A stretch of DNA of 64,000 nt from Primulina eburnea (Eukaryota; Streptophyta; Magnoliopsida; Lamiales; Gesneriaceae). The notes beneath the pieces are model-generated. The model had not been told where the DNA came from and did not search any database. It saw only the letters and a list, made by a program, of their open reading frames with translations. Of the stretch, positions 47,860-58,524 are shown in pieces. Every line of letters begins with the position of its first letter. Position 1 is the stretch's first letter. A program made the translations under genes and the position numbers. Where the stretch lies: the NCBI RefSeq assembly GCF_022965805.1, contig NC_133105.1:32980709-33044708 (forward strand), given 5' to 3'.

Positions 47860-49130
47860 TAAAATCATCACCCTCTAACTCCTTTGCTAGGTCATACCTT
47901 AGCAGGAAAATAAAAATCAACCACCTTCCCCTTTTAATTCCTCTGCTAGGCGACACCTTAGCAGGAAAATAGAAATTCACCATCTCCACCCTTTAACTCC
48001 TCTGCTAGGTGACACCTTAGCAGGGAAATAAAAATCAACACCTCCCCCCTCTAACTCCTCTGCTAGGTCATACCTTAACAAAAATAAAAATGAACCACCT
48101 TCCCCTGCTAACCCCTCTGCTAGGTTGACACATTAGCAGGAAAATAGAATTCCACCATCTCCAACCCTTTAACTCCTCTTCTAGGTGACACCTTAGCAGG
48201 AAAATAGAAATTCACCATCATCCACCCTTTAATTCCTCTGCTAGGTGACACCTTAGCAGGAAAATAGAAATCAACGACATCACCCTCTAACTCCTCTGCG
48301 AGGTGACACCTTAGCATGGAAAATAGGAATCATCCACCTCACCCTCTAACTCCTCTGGCTAGGTGACACCTTTAGCAGGAAAAATAAAAATCAACACCAT
48401 CACCCTCTAACCTCTGTAATCAACCTAGCAGGAAAGACTATCCATCACCCTCTAATCCTGTAGTGACATAGCAGAAAATAGAAATACCACCTCACCCTAA
48501 AAATAGCTAGTGAACTTAGCAGAAATAAAATCAACCTCCATCAACCCTTCTCTCTAACTCCTCTGCTAAGTGATACTTAGCAGGAAAATAAAATCATCCA
48601 CCTCACCCCTCTAACTCCTCTGCTAGGTGACACCTTAGCAGGAAAATAAAAATCAACACAAATTCACCCCTAACTCTCTGCTAAGTCATACCTTAGAGGC
48701 AAAAATAAAACTCAACACCATCACCCTCTAACTCCTCTACTAGGCGATGCCTTAGTAGGAAAATAAAATTTCTCCTCGCCCAAACTCTGCTCCTCTACTA
48801 GGCGATGCCTCAGTAGGAAAATAAAATTTATCACCGCCCCAAATCTGCTCCTCTACTAGGCGATGCCTTAGCAGGAAAATAAAATTTCTCCTCGCCCAAA
48901 CTCTGCTCCTCTACTAGGCGATGCCTCAGTAGGAAAATAAAATTTATCTCCGCCTCAACTCTGCTCCTCTACTAGGCGATGCCTAAGTAGGAAAATAAAA
49001 TTTCTCCCCACCCAAACTCTGCTCCTCTACTAGGCGATGCCTCAGTAAGAAAATAAAATTTATCTCCGCCCCAACTCTGCTCCTCTACTAGGCGATGCCT
49101 TAGTAGGAAAATAAAAATTCTCCCCACCCA
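47860..49130. repeat. Minisatellite of about 57-60 bp monomers (about 20 copies)
   Basis: The core is CTCCTCTGCTAGGTGACACCTTAGCAGGAAAATA followed by a variable spacer. Two subtypes occur: GGTGACACCTTAGCAGG (47870-48720) and GGCGATGCCTCAGTAGG (48720-49130), and there is a damaged section at 48400-48560. TGCTAGGTG/CACCTTAGCA forms a near-palindrome in each unit. Tandem repeats between pol and the 3' LTR are a known habit of Tat/Ogre elements. Confidence 0.88.
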
Positions 49131-49232
49131 AACATAACAACATTCATAAATTCGAAAAGAAGAACTTAATTTTATTGAATTCCAATGGATTACATAAGAA
49201 AGTTCAGAAAATAAAATACATCGACGACAGAA

Positions 49233-52200
49233 CTAAGGATAATACTTCCTAAGGTGATAAGCATTCCAAGGCCTCTTCAAAGCTTTGCCTTGCGCATTTT
49301 CTAAGTAATAGGCTCCAGAGCTCAGCCTCTCGATCACTTTGAAGGGACCCTCCCACTTTGGGTCCAATTTTCCCCTCTGCTCTTCTGGCACCTTCCTCAG
49401 GACCAAATCACCCACCTAAAAGTTTCTTTGCACGACTCTCCGATTATAAGACTGTGCAATGCGGTTCTTATAAGCTTCCAGTTGAATGCTGGCAGCCTCC
49501 CTCTTTCCTTCCAAAAGATCAAGGTCAGTAGCGCGTCTCGCTCCATTGTCCTCGTCATAAAACATCACCCTTGCCGATTCCAACCCGATCTTAGCCGGGA
49601 GCACTGCTTCATTACCGTAGACCAAGCTGAAAGGAGTTTCTTTGGTTCCCTCTCTCGGAGTGGTTCGGTATGCCCATAAGACACTTGGTAGCTCCTCCAC
49701 CCAATTGCCTTTGGCTTTGCCCAGTCGAACTTTCAGACCCTGTACTAGCGTCCGATTAGTCACCTCCACCTGGCCATTACTCTGCGGGTAAGCTACAGAG
49801 GTAAAGACTTGTTGGATCTTCATCTCTTTACACCAAGCTTCGATTTTGGCCCCTTGGAACTGTCTCCCATTATCGGATATCAACCTCCTAGGTACCCCGT
49901 ACCTGCATACTATACTCTTCCACAAGAATTTCAGGACGTCGTTCTCGGTGATTCTGGCCAAAGGCTCTGCTTCCACCCACTTTGAAAAATAATCAACTGC
50001 TACCAATAGGAATTTTTTCTGAGCAGGAGCTATAGGAAACGGTCCCACGATATCCATTCCCCACTGGTCAAAGGGACAGGCGGCCGTGACAGCCTTCATC
50101 ATTGCGGCCGGCCGGTGACTCAACCGCGCATGACGTTGACAACTATCACAAGACATTACCAACTCTTGAGCATCATGCAGCACTGAGGGCCAAGAATAAC
50201 CGGCGAGGAGCACTTTCCTGGCCAATGCATAAGCTCCCAAATGATTTCCACAACACCCCTCATGAACTTCTCGAAGCACATAATCAGCCTCTTGGTAACC
50301 CAAACACCGAAGGAGCGGTCCTGCAAAAGACGTTCTAAACAACACGTCCCCAACCATTACATAGCGTGCACATTTTGCCTTCAACTTATGAGCCTCTCTG
50401 GGGTCAGCAGGAAGTTTTCCCTCCTTCAAGTAATCAAGTATAGCGGTTCTCCAATCTTCCTCCTCCTGTTCAACTGCGGGCGAACTCGTTTGAGGTGTGA
50501 GTTCGATTTGAAATACCACATCTCTAGTCTTCCAACTTCCCATTGTTCCAGCCATTTTGGCTAGAGCGTCCGCCTTTTCATTTTCTTTCCTGGGGATCTG
50601 TTCAAATGTAATCTCCGTGAATTTCTCTCTAACTCTGTCCACTTCTCGAGCATACTCAATAAGTTTCTCATCTTTCACATCATACATCCCCTTCATCTGT
50701 TGTGCTACCAACTGCGAGTCAGAAAAAATAAGTACTCGGGTAGCTCCCACATTTCTGGCTGCTCGAAGTCCGGCCAACACAGCCTCATACTCTGCCTCAT
50801 TATTGGATGCTCGAAAATCCAACCTAACTGCTAACTTCACTTCCTCCCCGGCCGGCGAAATCAATACTACCCCCACCCCACTTCCATCCTTAGAAGATGA
50901 ACCATCAACATACACTTTCCAAGGGTCTTCATTTTCAAGATGCACGGTCTCAGCCAAAAAATCGGCTAAGGCTTGTGCTTTAATGGATGTTCTTGGCTCA
51001 TACTGGATGTCATACTCCCCTAGCTCAGTAGTCCACTTGATCAAACAGCCAGACATATCCGAATGAGTTAGGATTCTGCCCAATGGACTGTTAGTGAGCA
51101 CCACAATCGGATGAGATAAGAAGTAAGGCCTCAAGCGTCTGGCTGTCATCACCAATGCAAAAGCCAATTTTTCCAACCCTGAATACCTGATTTCTGCCCC
51201 TTTGAGTGCATGCGAAACGTAGTAAACCGGCTGCTGAACTGATCCATCCAGCTTAACAAGGACTGAACTCACATCCCCTTCAGTGGCAGATAAATATATC
51301 CATAAAGGCTCACCCGTTGTCGGTTTGGCCAGGACGGGAAGCTCGGCCAGGTACTCCTTCAATTCTGTGAAAGCCTTCTCACAATCCGGCCCCCATTCAA
51401 ATTTTTTTGCTTTTCGCAAGGTCCGGAAGAAAGGTAAGCTCCTGTGGGCGGACCTCGAGATAAAACGTGCCAGCGCAGCAATCCTCCCTGTCAACTGCTG
51501 AACATCTTTGGGCCCCCGAGGGGAGACCATACCCTGGATGGCTTGAACTTTCTCGGGGTTAGCCTCAATCCCCCCTCTGTCACCATATAGCCCAGAAACT
51601 TCCCACTCTTCACCCCAAATATACACTTTTGAGGGTTCAGCTTCAGCCCATAGGACCTGAGGGTGGAAAATGTCTCCACTAGGTCAGGTATGAGCAGGGT
51701 TGAATCCTTAGACTTTACCATGATGTCATCCACATACACTTCCACATTCCTCCCCACCTGCTTAGAAAAGACTTTATCCATCAACCGCTGATACGTGGCT
51801 CCGGCATTTTTGAGTCCGAATGGCATGACCACGTAACAGAAAGTTCCTTCAGAGGTGATGAAACTTACTTTATCTTGATCCTCCACTGCCAAGGGGATTT
51901 GATGGTACCCCTGATAAGCGTCTAGCATGCACAAATACTGATGTCCGGCTGTGGAGTCCACCAACTGATCTATCCACGGCAAGGGATAACAATCTTTAGG
52001 ACATGCTTTGTTGAGATCTCTGAAGTCCACACACATCCTCCATTTTACTGAACTTTTGGGGACAAGAACGACATTCGAGAGCCAAGTAGGAAATTGTACC
52101 TCTCGAATGTGCCCAGCACTGAGCAATTCTCCCACCTCCTTTTTTATAACTATATCTTTCTCGGGACCGAAGTGTCTTTTCTTCTGTTTCACGGGACGAG

Positions 52201-53266
52201 AATTCGGTAAGATGTTTAAACGATGTTCTGCTACATCTGGACTCGTCCCTGTGAGCTCTTGGGCTGACCAAGCGAACCTGTTGAGATTAGCTTGTAAACA
52301 AGTAATAAGTTTTTCCCTTACCTCTGGGTCAAGGTCAGGGGCTATTCTTAGAGTTTTCTTGTCAGACCCCAATGTCACGATCTCCGGCTTCTCATCCATC
52401 ACCTCATGAACCTCCCTTCTTACCACGGGCAACGCGCTTCGCCCCCTTCTAATCATATTGACCTCCACACGTGCCCTCTTCCCCTCTTCTTTCACTATTC
52501 CTTCATAACATCTTCGTGCAACTTTCTGGTCTCCACACAAGATTCCCACCTCCTTTCCCACAGGAAATTTCAACTTCTGATGATATGTGGAAGCTACGGC
52601 TCTGAAATCCTTTAAGGTTGGCCGCCCCAGGATTCCATTATACGATGAGGGGGTATCTACCACGGTAAATTTTATCATCTTTGTTACCCGCCGAGAGTCA
52701 CGTCCCAAAGATAGGGGAAGAGTAATCTGACCCAACGGTGGAATGGCATGGCCTGCGAACCCATATAGAGGAGTGGAGACTGGATCAAACTCGAATCCTT
52801 CGACTTTCATCTGATCCAACGTGCTCTTAAACAATATATTTACAGAGCTCCCATTATCAATGAAGATCCTTGCCACATCATAATTGGCAATGGTGGCCGT
52901 CACCACCAAGGCGTCGTTATGAGGGGCCACGATGCCTCGGAGGTCCTCCGGCCCGAAACTGATGATGGGATCCGGGGGCAGGTCCGCACCTCTAGAAATC
53001 TCAAAATTTTCCAACCTCCTCCCATGCGCTTTCCGCGCTCTCCCGGAATCTCCATCAGTAGCACCCCCCGAGATCATATGAATCATCCCTCTCGTGGGGT
53101 GGTTATCCTCGTTCGTTCTCCTCCTCGGTTCAGCCGGCTCCCGAGGGACATCCTGACCTCGACCCTCTCTCCTCGGCGCTTCGACCCTCGGATGTATCCA
53201 TGGAGGGCCTCGACCCTGCCTAGAAGACGGGCGAGATCTCAGCTCACTCCCGGACGAGGACCCTTC
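49233..53266 (-). pseudogene. pol: Tat pol: protease, RT, RNase H, second RNase H, integrase
   Basis: Protease has IFIDNGSSVNILF (about 52830). RT has CVDFRDLNKACPKDCYPLP and VYVDDIMVKSKD. A frameshift near 51570 separates RT from the next 736-codon open stretch. That stretch has the retroviral-type RNase H region, then a second RNase H (VYVDGSSSKDGSGVGVVL, SNNEAEYEAVLAGL, IFSDSQLVAQQ, EKADALAKMA at about 50560-50930). The integrase has an intact HHCC (EVHEGCCGNHLG, SCDSCQRHA) and core residues in WGMDIVGPF, ISDNGRQF and VEVTNRT. A TAG at 49416-49418 interrupts the last 61 codons (MGDLVLRKV...). Apart from one frameshift and one stop it is close to full length. Confidence 0.92.
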
Positions 53267-54472
53267 CTATCTACCCCGTGGCGGAGGTCGAGCACTGCTC
53301 TCAACCCTCTGCGACTTCTCCCCTCTCTCCCCCGACTCCCTCACCTCCATCACCTTATCCCGACTCCTATTCAGAGGAACATGTGATGAGAATTGTCCTC
53401 TACCTTTGGTTCTGTCCTCATCTCTTTCCCCTGCACCCCTCTTCTTTCCACCTCTCTCGGCTCCCTCCACCCTACTTCCTCCGGGCCGGTTTTCCATCCT
53501 CCTGTATCGTTGAGCATCCTCCAAGTTTACATATTTCTCCGCCCGAGCTAAAAAGTCATCATAGCTCGACGGAGGCTTCTTGACCAGCGATTTGAAGAAT
53601 TCTCCCCCACTCAGCCCTTGGGTAAAGGCGCTTATCATGATGTCCGGGGTAGCCGCTGGTATTTCTAGTGCTGCAGTGTTGAAGCGCTGGACAAAGTCCC
53701 GCAATGTTTCAGCCTCTTGCTGTTTCATCACAAATAAACTCAAATAGTTCTTTTGATGCCTCTTGCTGCTGGCAAATCGGTGCAAGAAGGCTGCAGAGAA
53801 ATCCTCGAACGACTGTATGGAGTTGGGCTGCAGGGTATTAAACCATTGCTGGGCTGACCTCACCAACGTGCCCAGAAACACCCTGCACCTGACTCCGTCC
53901 GAATATTGGTGCAACAGAGCCGCATTCTCAAATCTCCCCAAGTGTTCCTCAGGGTCTGTATGTCCGTCATACTCTCCAACGTTTGATTGTCGGAAATTCG
54001 GAGGGAGCCCTTCCTCCAAGATGGCTAGTGAAAAAGGGCTTCCTCTCTTGGGTACTGACGCCCTGCTTCCCACCTGCTCCCTCAATCTCTTTATCTCCTT
54101 CCACATCTCCCCCATCTCACTAATTTCTCCACTTTGAGGTGGTTGCGTCTCTTCAACCCTGCTCTGGTGGACTTAAACATTTTCCTCACGCTCCTGCCGA
54201 GCGGCTGGTTCCTCAACACCCATGGACTCTTGGTTCCTCCTCATTGCCTCATCTACTGTACGGGCGATGAATTGGCCCAACTGTTCCAGGGTTAAGTTTC
54301 CCACGTTCTCATTAGGACGGGTTTGCTCAACCCTTGTCTCGTGACGGGGCTGCTCAGTCTTTGTCTCTTGACGAGGTTGTTCCTATCTTGTCTCAACATG
54401 AGACTGTTCAGGTCCCCTCTGAAGACGTGATGATGCTGAGGGAGCTCTTCTACTTCCTCTCCTGCCTACCAT
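53267..54472 (-). pseudogene. gag: Tat gag with in-frame stops
   Basis: The minus-strand start is ATG 54472 (MVGRRGSRRAPSASSR). In-frame stops occur at 54383-54385 and 54173-54175. A 282-codon open part (from 54115) follows, with the gag core DPEEHLGRFENAALLHQYSD, LVRSAQQWFNTLQPNSI, SFEDFSAAFLHRFASS and ETLRDFVQRFN, and then a charged Arg/Glu/Gly tail. A stop at 53267 lies in the same frame as protease, so gag-pol was one continuous frame. No zinc knuckle was seen. Confidence 0.88.
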
Positions 54473-54500
54473 CTCTACGTCTCAACTCAAGTGTTTTCCA

Positions 54501-54512
54501 CAGACGGCGCCA
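54501..54512 (-). promoter_or_regulatory. Primer binding site of Tat element
   Basis: Minus-strand TGGCGCCGTCTG, two bases inside the 5' LTR end. It differs from the Met-type sites elsewhere in the window and fits the TGGCGCC-type sites used by Tat/Athila elements. Confidence 0.8.
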
Positions 54513-54641
54513 AGTGATACTCACGGGAAATTTAGGGTCCGCTCCCAGCAAGTGTCACTAATCCAGACGCGGGTTTTGAAGTTACCCTGAGCCTGAAATA
54601 ACAAAGAAGATCGTTAAGAGGGGGCCAGGAGGGTGTCCTGG

Positions 54642-56477
54642 TGTGGGGACCCGGGCTCTAATTCTTTTTCTTGGGATTAAATGGATCGTTATTCTAAAAG
54701 GTGGGTCAAATTTTTTTCGCTTTTACATTTAATCAAATGTAATTAAACAAGCATAAGTTCTTTATTAAATTTACAACATACAAACACAATACATGTCTTA
54801 TTCTGTATGTCCTCAACTAACCAGTATTAAAAGACAGTACATAATAAAAGACAACTACTGGTCCATCTGCTACGCCCGTGATCTCCACGCTAACACGATC
54901 ATCTCTGTCTCGACCCAGATCCTGCCCCACCTGTTGTTATGCACACATACAGACATAACAACAGCCGGAAAACCGGTGAGAACAAATCCCAGTATAAACA
55001 TGTATTAAAACAATCTAAAACATGAAACATGTTAATATGAATGTCATTCATATATAATCATGCAATGCGAGTCTAATCATGCCTAGACGCGACTCGACTA
55101 GAACTCTAGGGATCCCGTTGTGAATAAGACGTCACTGGCTGTCACCTACCCTACCAATCGAGGTGCTGTACGTCTTATTCCTAGACTTCGGCCTGATCTG
55201 TATCCACGTCTACAAAGGGGCGGTGATCTTCCCCTAAGCTGAGATATCGCCGAACATCTAGAAGTCTGCCTGATCTCCAGACTGTCCTATCTTAATGCAT
55301 GAATACAAAATCTGTAAAAAAGCATAATCATTCTAATGCAATGCCACATAATCTGTAAACAAAGCATAGTAAGATTTGTATACAAGTTCTATAAACAAAT
55401 CTATAAACAATCATAATCATATCTAGATATAAACAATAAAATAAGTATGTGATTTTGGTTGGGAAACTCAAATGTGAGCTCATTTGAGTCGTGATTCCCC
55501 AAACAAAACATGTACTATACCTTTCGTCGCACAGTTGCTGTCACGGTTGACAATACGAATATGAAATGGAAATGTTGATACAAAATCTATCAATCTCTTA
55601 TCGAATCAACACATATCCAAGTCACTACGTGATCTCGATACAATTTGACGGGATAACGACGTATATTCTTAATACCGGTCAATCCAAATCTCAACAGATA
55701 ACAACATATACCATCCTCAACTCATAAACATTACAATATCAATCTAAAACACAATAATTCTGCCCCAACTATTCATCAAACATACTGAAACTCATAGGAA
55801 TTGCATATGATATCATTTCTTCGTTCCGTTTGCGATTATAAACTCATAATCTTCACTAGAACAACTAAATACCATCATAATAGCATTTCCCTTACATGAA
55901 GTTCTTGAAACATGATAGAACTGAACAAAACTTACATCACTTCGTAGCCAATAACGAGAGGAGCTCAAAACCGAAGTCAGATTCAAATTTGGATAACTAA
56001 CTCCTACAAAATCGCAAGCCAAAGATCAAAAGAAATGGTAGCTTTCTTTCTGAATTTCGACCCTCTCTCTGCTGAAATGAAGAAAGAATCGAAGCAATCT
56101 ATATATATCTTGCATGGTTCGAACACATGTCAATGTCTTTGCGTAACACGCATCACCGCGGGTGCGGTATCAGCAAGAGCGCGGGTGCGCTGTGCCTTCG
56201 GCAGCCCTAGCATTTTCCAAAATAGTCGACCGCGGCTGCGGTCATGTAAACACCGCGGGTGCGGTCTCAGCACCGCGGGTGCGGTATGGTTAGGACCGCG
56301 GGTGCGGTCTTGCAAACTCAAATTTGGGCACCCTACTGTCCATGCACCGCGGGTGCGGTCTAATTCTACCGCGGGTGCGGTGATGCCCATTCCAAATTTC
56401 ATATCTTATCACATCGTTTCGCCCCGTCTGTTCTTGCGTTTCGTATTCAACTATCTACAAGAATCTCAGGCATTACA
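54642..56477 (-). mobile_element. Solo LTR (1836 bp) with CCTGG target duplication
   Basis: Minus strand TGTAATGCCTGAGATTC...GGGTCCCCACA, with CCTGG at 54637-54641 and 56478-56482. It is related to the LTRs at 21117 and 39120 (same promoter cluster and hairpins) but clearly diverged. The TATA-like TATATATAG at about 56098-56108 (minus) has CATGCA next to it. Confidence 0.93.
56155..56381 (-). repeat. ACCGCACCCGCGGT inverted-repeat cluster (eight motifs)
   Basis: Plus-strand starts of ACCGCGGGTGCGGT at 56155, 56178, 56229, 56252, 56272, 56295, 56346 and 56368. Read from the far end toward the TATA box, the spacings are 22, 51, 23, 20, 23, 51 and 23 bp. This is the register of the last eight motifs of the 39250 cluster. 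Confidence 0.9.
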
Positions 56478-57032
56478 CCTGGCGTAGCCCCTCCGACGCT
56501 CAAGTCTGTGACTGAGGATATATGGGGGGAGCAGCTAAGGGTGCTGCTGAAAACAATTTAGTGAATGAATAAACTGAACACCCAAACCTGGTATTTATAG
56601 GAGAATACCTGGGCCCTTAGTGGGCCTGTCTTCCATTTGGGCTAGGGCCTTTGGTGGGCTCGTCTTTCCTTTGGGGCTTGGGATGGGCCATGGGTAGTGG
56701 GCTCATCCCTAGGGTATCATCAATTTTAATAATGAAGCATTTGTATTAATTCGTATTATAAATATTAGAGTTAATATATATAAGAATCAAATAAATAAAT
56801 TTAACTATTAATAAAAATAAAATTATAATTATAATACCAATATTAACATTAATTATAATTATATTGTTAAATTAATAAATAAATAGTAAACAAAAAGAAT
56901 ATTCTAGTAATATACTTTTTAGTGTAACATTTGAAGTAAATGGGTTGGAGATGAATGTTATATTTGGTGCAGAAACTGCATCAAAATATATTTATGGGTT
57001 GAAGAAACAACTCTATGATTGGCGTCTAATAA

Positions 57033-57125
57033 CTCTATCTTTTCCTCGAGCCCGGGTCTCTCGATGTGTACGATCGTCATCACTACGTTTTCGGCCTCGA
57101 CGGCTTCGAGCTTGTCTTTAAGTGA
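57033..57125 (+). pseudogene. Short coding-like fragment of unknown origin
   Basis: One frame reads LYLFLEPGSLDVYDRHHYVF followed by GLDGFELVFK and a stop. It is GC-richer than its surroundings and looks like the last exon of a gene or a captured gene fragment. I do not recognise the family. No upstream exon was found. Confidence 0.25.
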
Positions 57126-58078
57126 GAGAATGGAGCGCGTGTGATCTTTATTATATTTATGTTATGTTCACTCGCTATATTTGTTAATTTAATTTTAAAC
57201 ATTTTTTATTAAATGTTTTTGAAAACTGGATTATTTTAACCGTGAGCAATCCACCTTTGACTTTAAGGTTAAAGGTTCTAGAATTCAAGGTTGATTTTTT
57301 TAAAAATTCTCAATACAAGTTTAATTTCTTCCCAAAGCCGCCTCATCATATTATATTATAAGAGGTGTTTTAATATTAAATTTGAATAAAAATTTCACAA
57401 AATAAATAATTTTATTTTTTCGTATTATTAATATCATCATAATTATCAAATATCAATATCCCTTATTACAATTCTACAGTTTCGGTAATGAAACTTTCCA
57501 ATAATATTTGTATTCCAATAGTTTCGTAAAATAATTGTTATCCACTAATAAAGATTACATATGTTTTTTTTTCTGAATTTTGAATATGTCTTTTTACTGT
57601 TTCCTGAATTTTGAATATATCTTGCAATGCTGAAAAACCTATGAGAAAGACGTAAAAGGTACTAATGGCATTCACATTTGTTACCGTTATAACACCCACC
57701 ATATCATCAAAAATCATAGAGTCCAATGCAACATATACATTATATTAACACATTTATTCTCCCACATTTATTAAACATTAATAATTATTATTTGTAGGTC
57801 TCATTGTCCATTCATTCATCTGATTTTTATTTAAAAGTAAATAAATTGAATTTCAAATTATTTACAAAAGTTAAAATATTAATATTTTATATAAATATTA
57901 ATATGTTTTTATATATTTAGTACGTAATTTTATCTTATTTTCTAAGTGTCATTTATTTAAAATTTAATTTTATTATAAACTTAAAATGAAATAGTACAAC
58001 ATATAAAAATAAATAATACTTGCATAAAAATAAAAAAAGTATATAAATTAAATATAAGAGAAAATGTAAAATACTAAT
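57126..58078. other. AT-rich sequence, nothing recognised
   Basis: Very AT-rich. A weak candidate for the left end of the Harbinger element (GGTACTAATGG at 57657) was noted but is not convincing. Confidence 0.35.
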
Positions 58079-58524
58079 TCATGGGTTGTTGTTATATTGT
58101 GACCAAATATATTCAACTAAGTCGGCACGAAATTGGTGATGCATATGAGTATCACGTATTTCAGACTTTGTTCGGAGGTATTCATGAAAGCCTCGGTTTG
58201 AGCCCTGGAGGGGTTGTGCAGGTTCGTCACCTTCATCGTTGTATCAATTTGTCACGTGAACCCCCTCATCTTCAACTATCATGTTATGTAAAATAATGCA
58301 TGCTTAACATAATTTGTTTTAAATTTTTCTATACCAGTAACGAACCTCTGACAATTGCCCATCGAGCTTGGAGCACTCCAAATGCTCGTTTAACATCTTT
58401 TTTTGCAGACTCTTGTCTTTCCTTAAAAAGCCTCCTCTTTGGATCCTCGGGACAAGGAAAAGCCTTAACGAAAGTGGTACATTCTAGATATATTCCATCT
58501 GTTAAATAATACCCCTTCATATAT

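Larger units (their letters stand above)
44008..56719 (-). mobile_element. Tat-lineage Ty3/gypsy element with TCAAT target duplication
   Basis: LTRs at 44008-44371 (364 bp) and 54515-56719 (369 bp without the nested solo LTR and its duplicate) start TGATAC and end GTATCA. TCAAT flanks the element at 44003-44007 and 56720-56724. The minus-strand order is 5' LTR, PBS, gag, protease, RT, RNase H, second RNase H, integrase, minisatellite, antisense spliced gene, polypurine tract, 3' LTR. A second RNase H and an antisense extra gene between pol and the 3' LTR are known traits of Tat/Retand/Ogre-type elements. Confidence 0.93.
54515..56719 (-). repeat. 5' LTR of Tat element, split by a solo LTR
   Basis: Matches 44008-44371 at 54515-54641 and 56483-56719. 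The interruption is exactly the nested solo LTR plus one CCTGG. Confidence 0.93.
43555..57025. mobile_element. Possible MITE split by the Tat element (43555-44007 and 56720-57025)
   Basis: The left piece begins GGGAAACTCCAACGCTGACACC and includes CTGCACCAAATTTGG. After a very AT-rich core, the right piece ends TTTGGTGCAGAAACTGCATCAAAA...GGGTTGAAGAAAC, which carries a matching CTGCACCAAAT on the other strand. The layout (CTCCAACnC ends, AT-rich core) resembles Tourist/Harbinger-type MITEs, but the terminal repeats are imperfect and no clear target duplication was found. Confidence 0.35.

Noticed and set aside
47860..49130. CRISPR-like regular repeat array
   Set aside because: Monomers are contiguous, spacers are themselves repeated, and the setting is a plant retrotransposon. 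It is a minisatellite.
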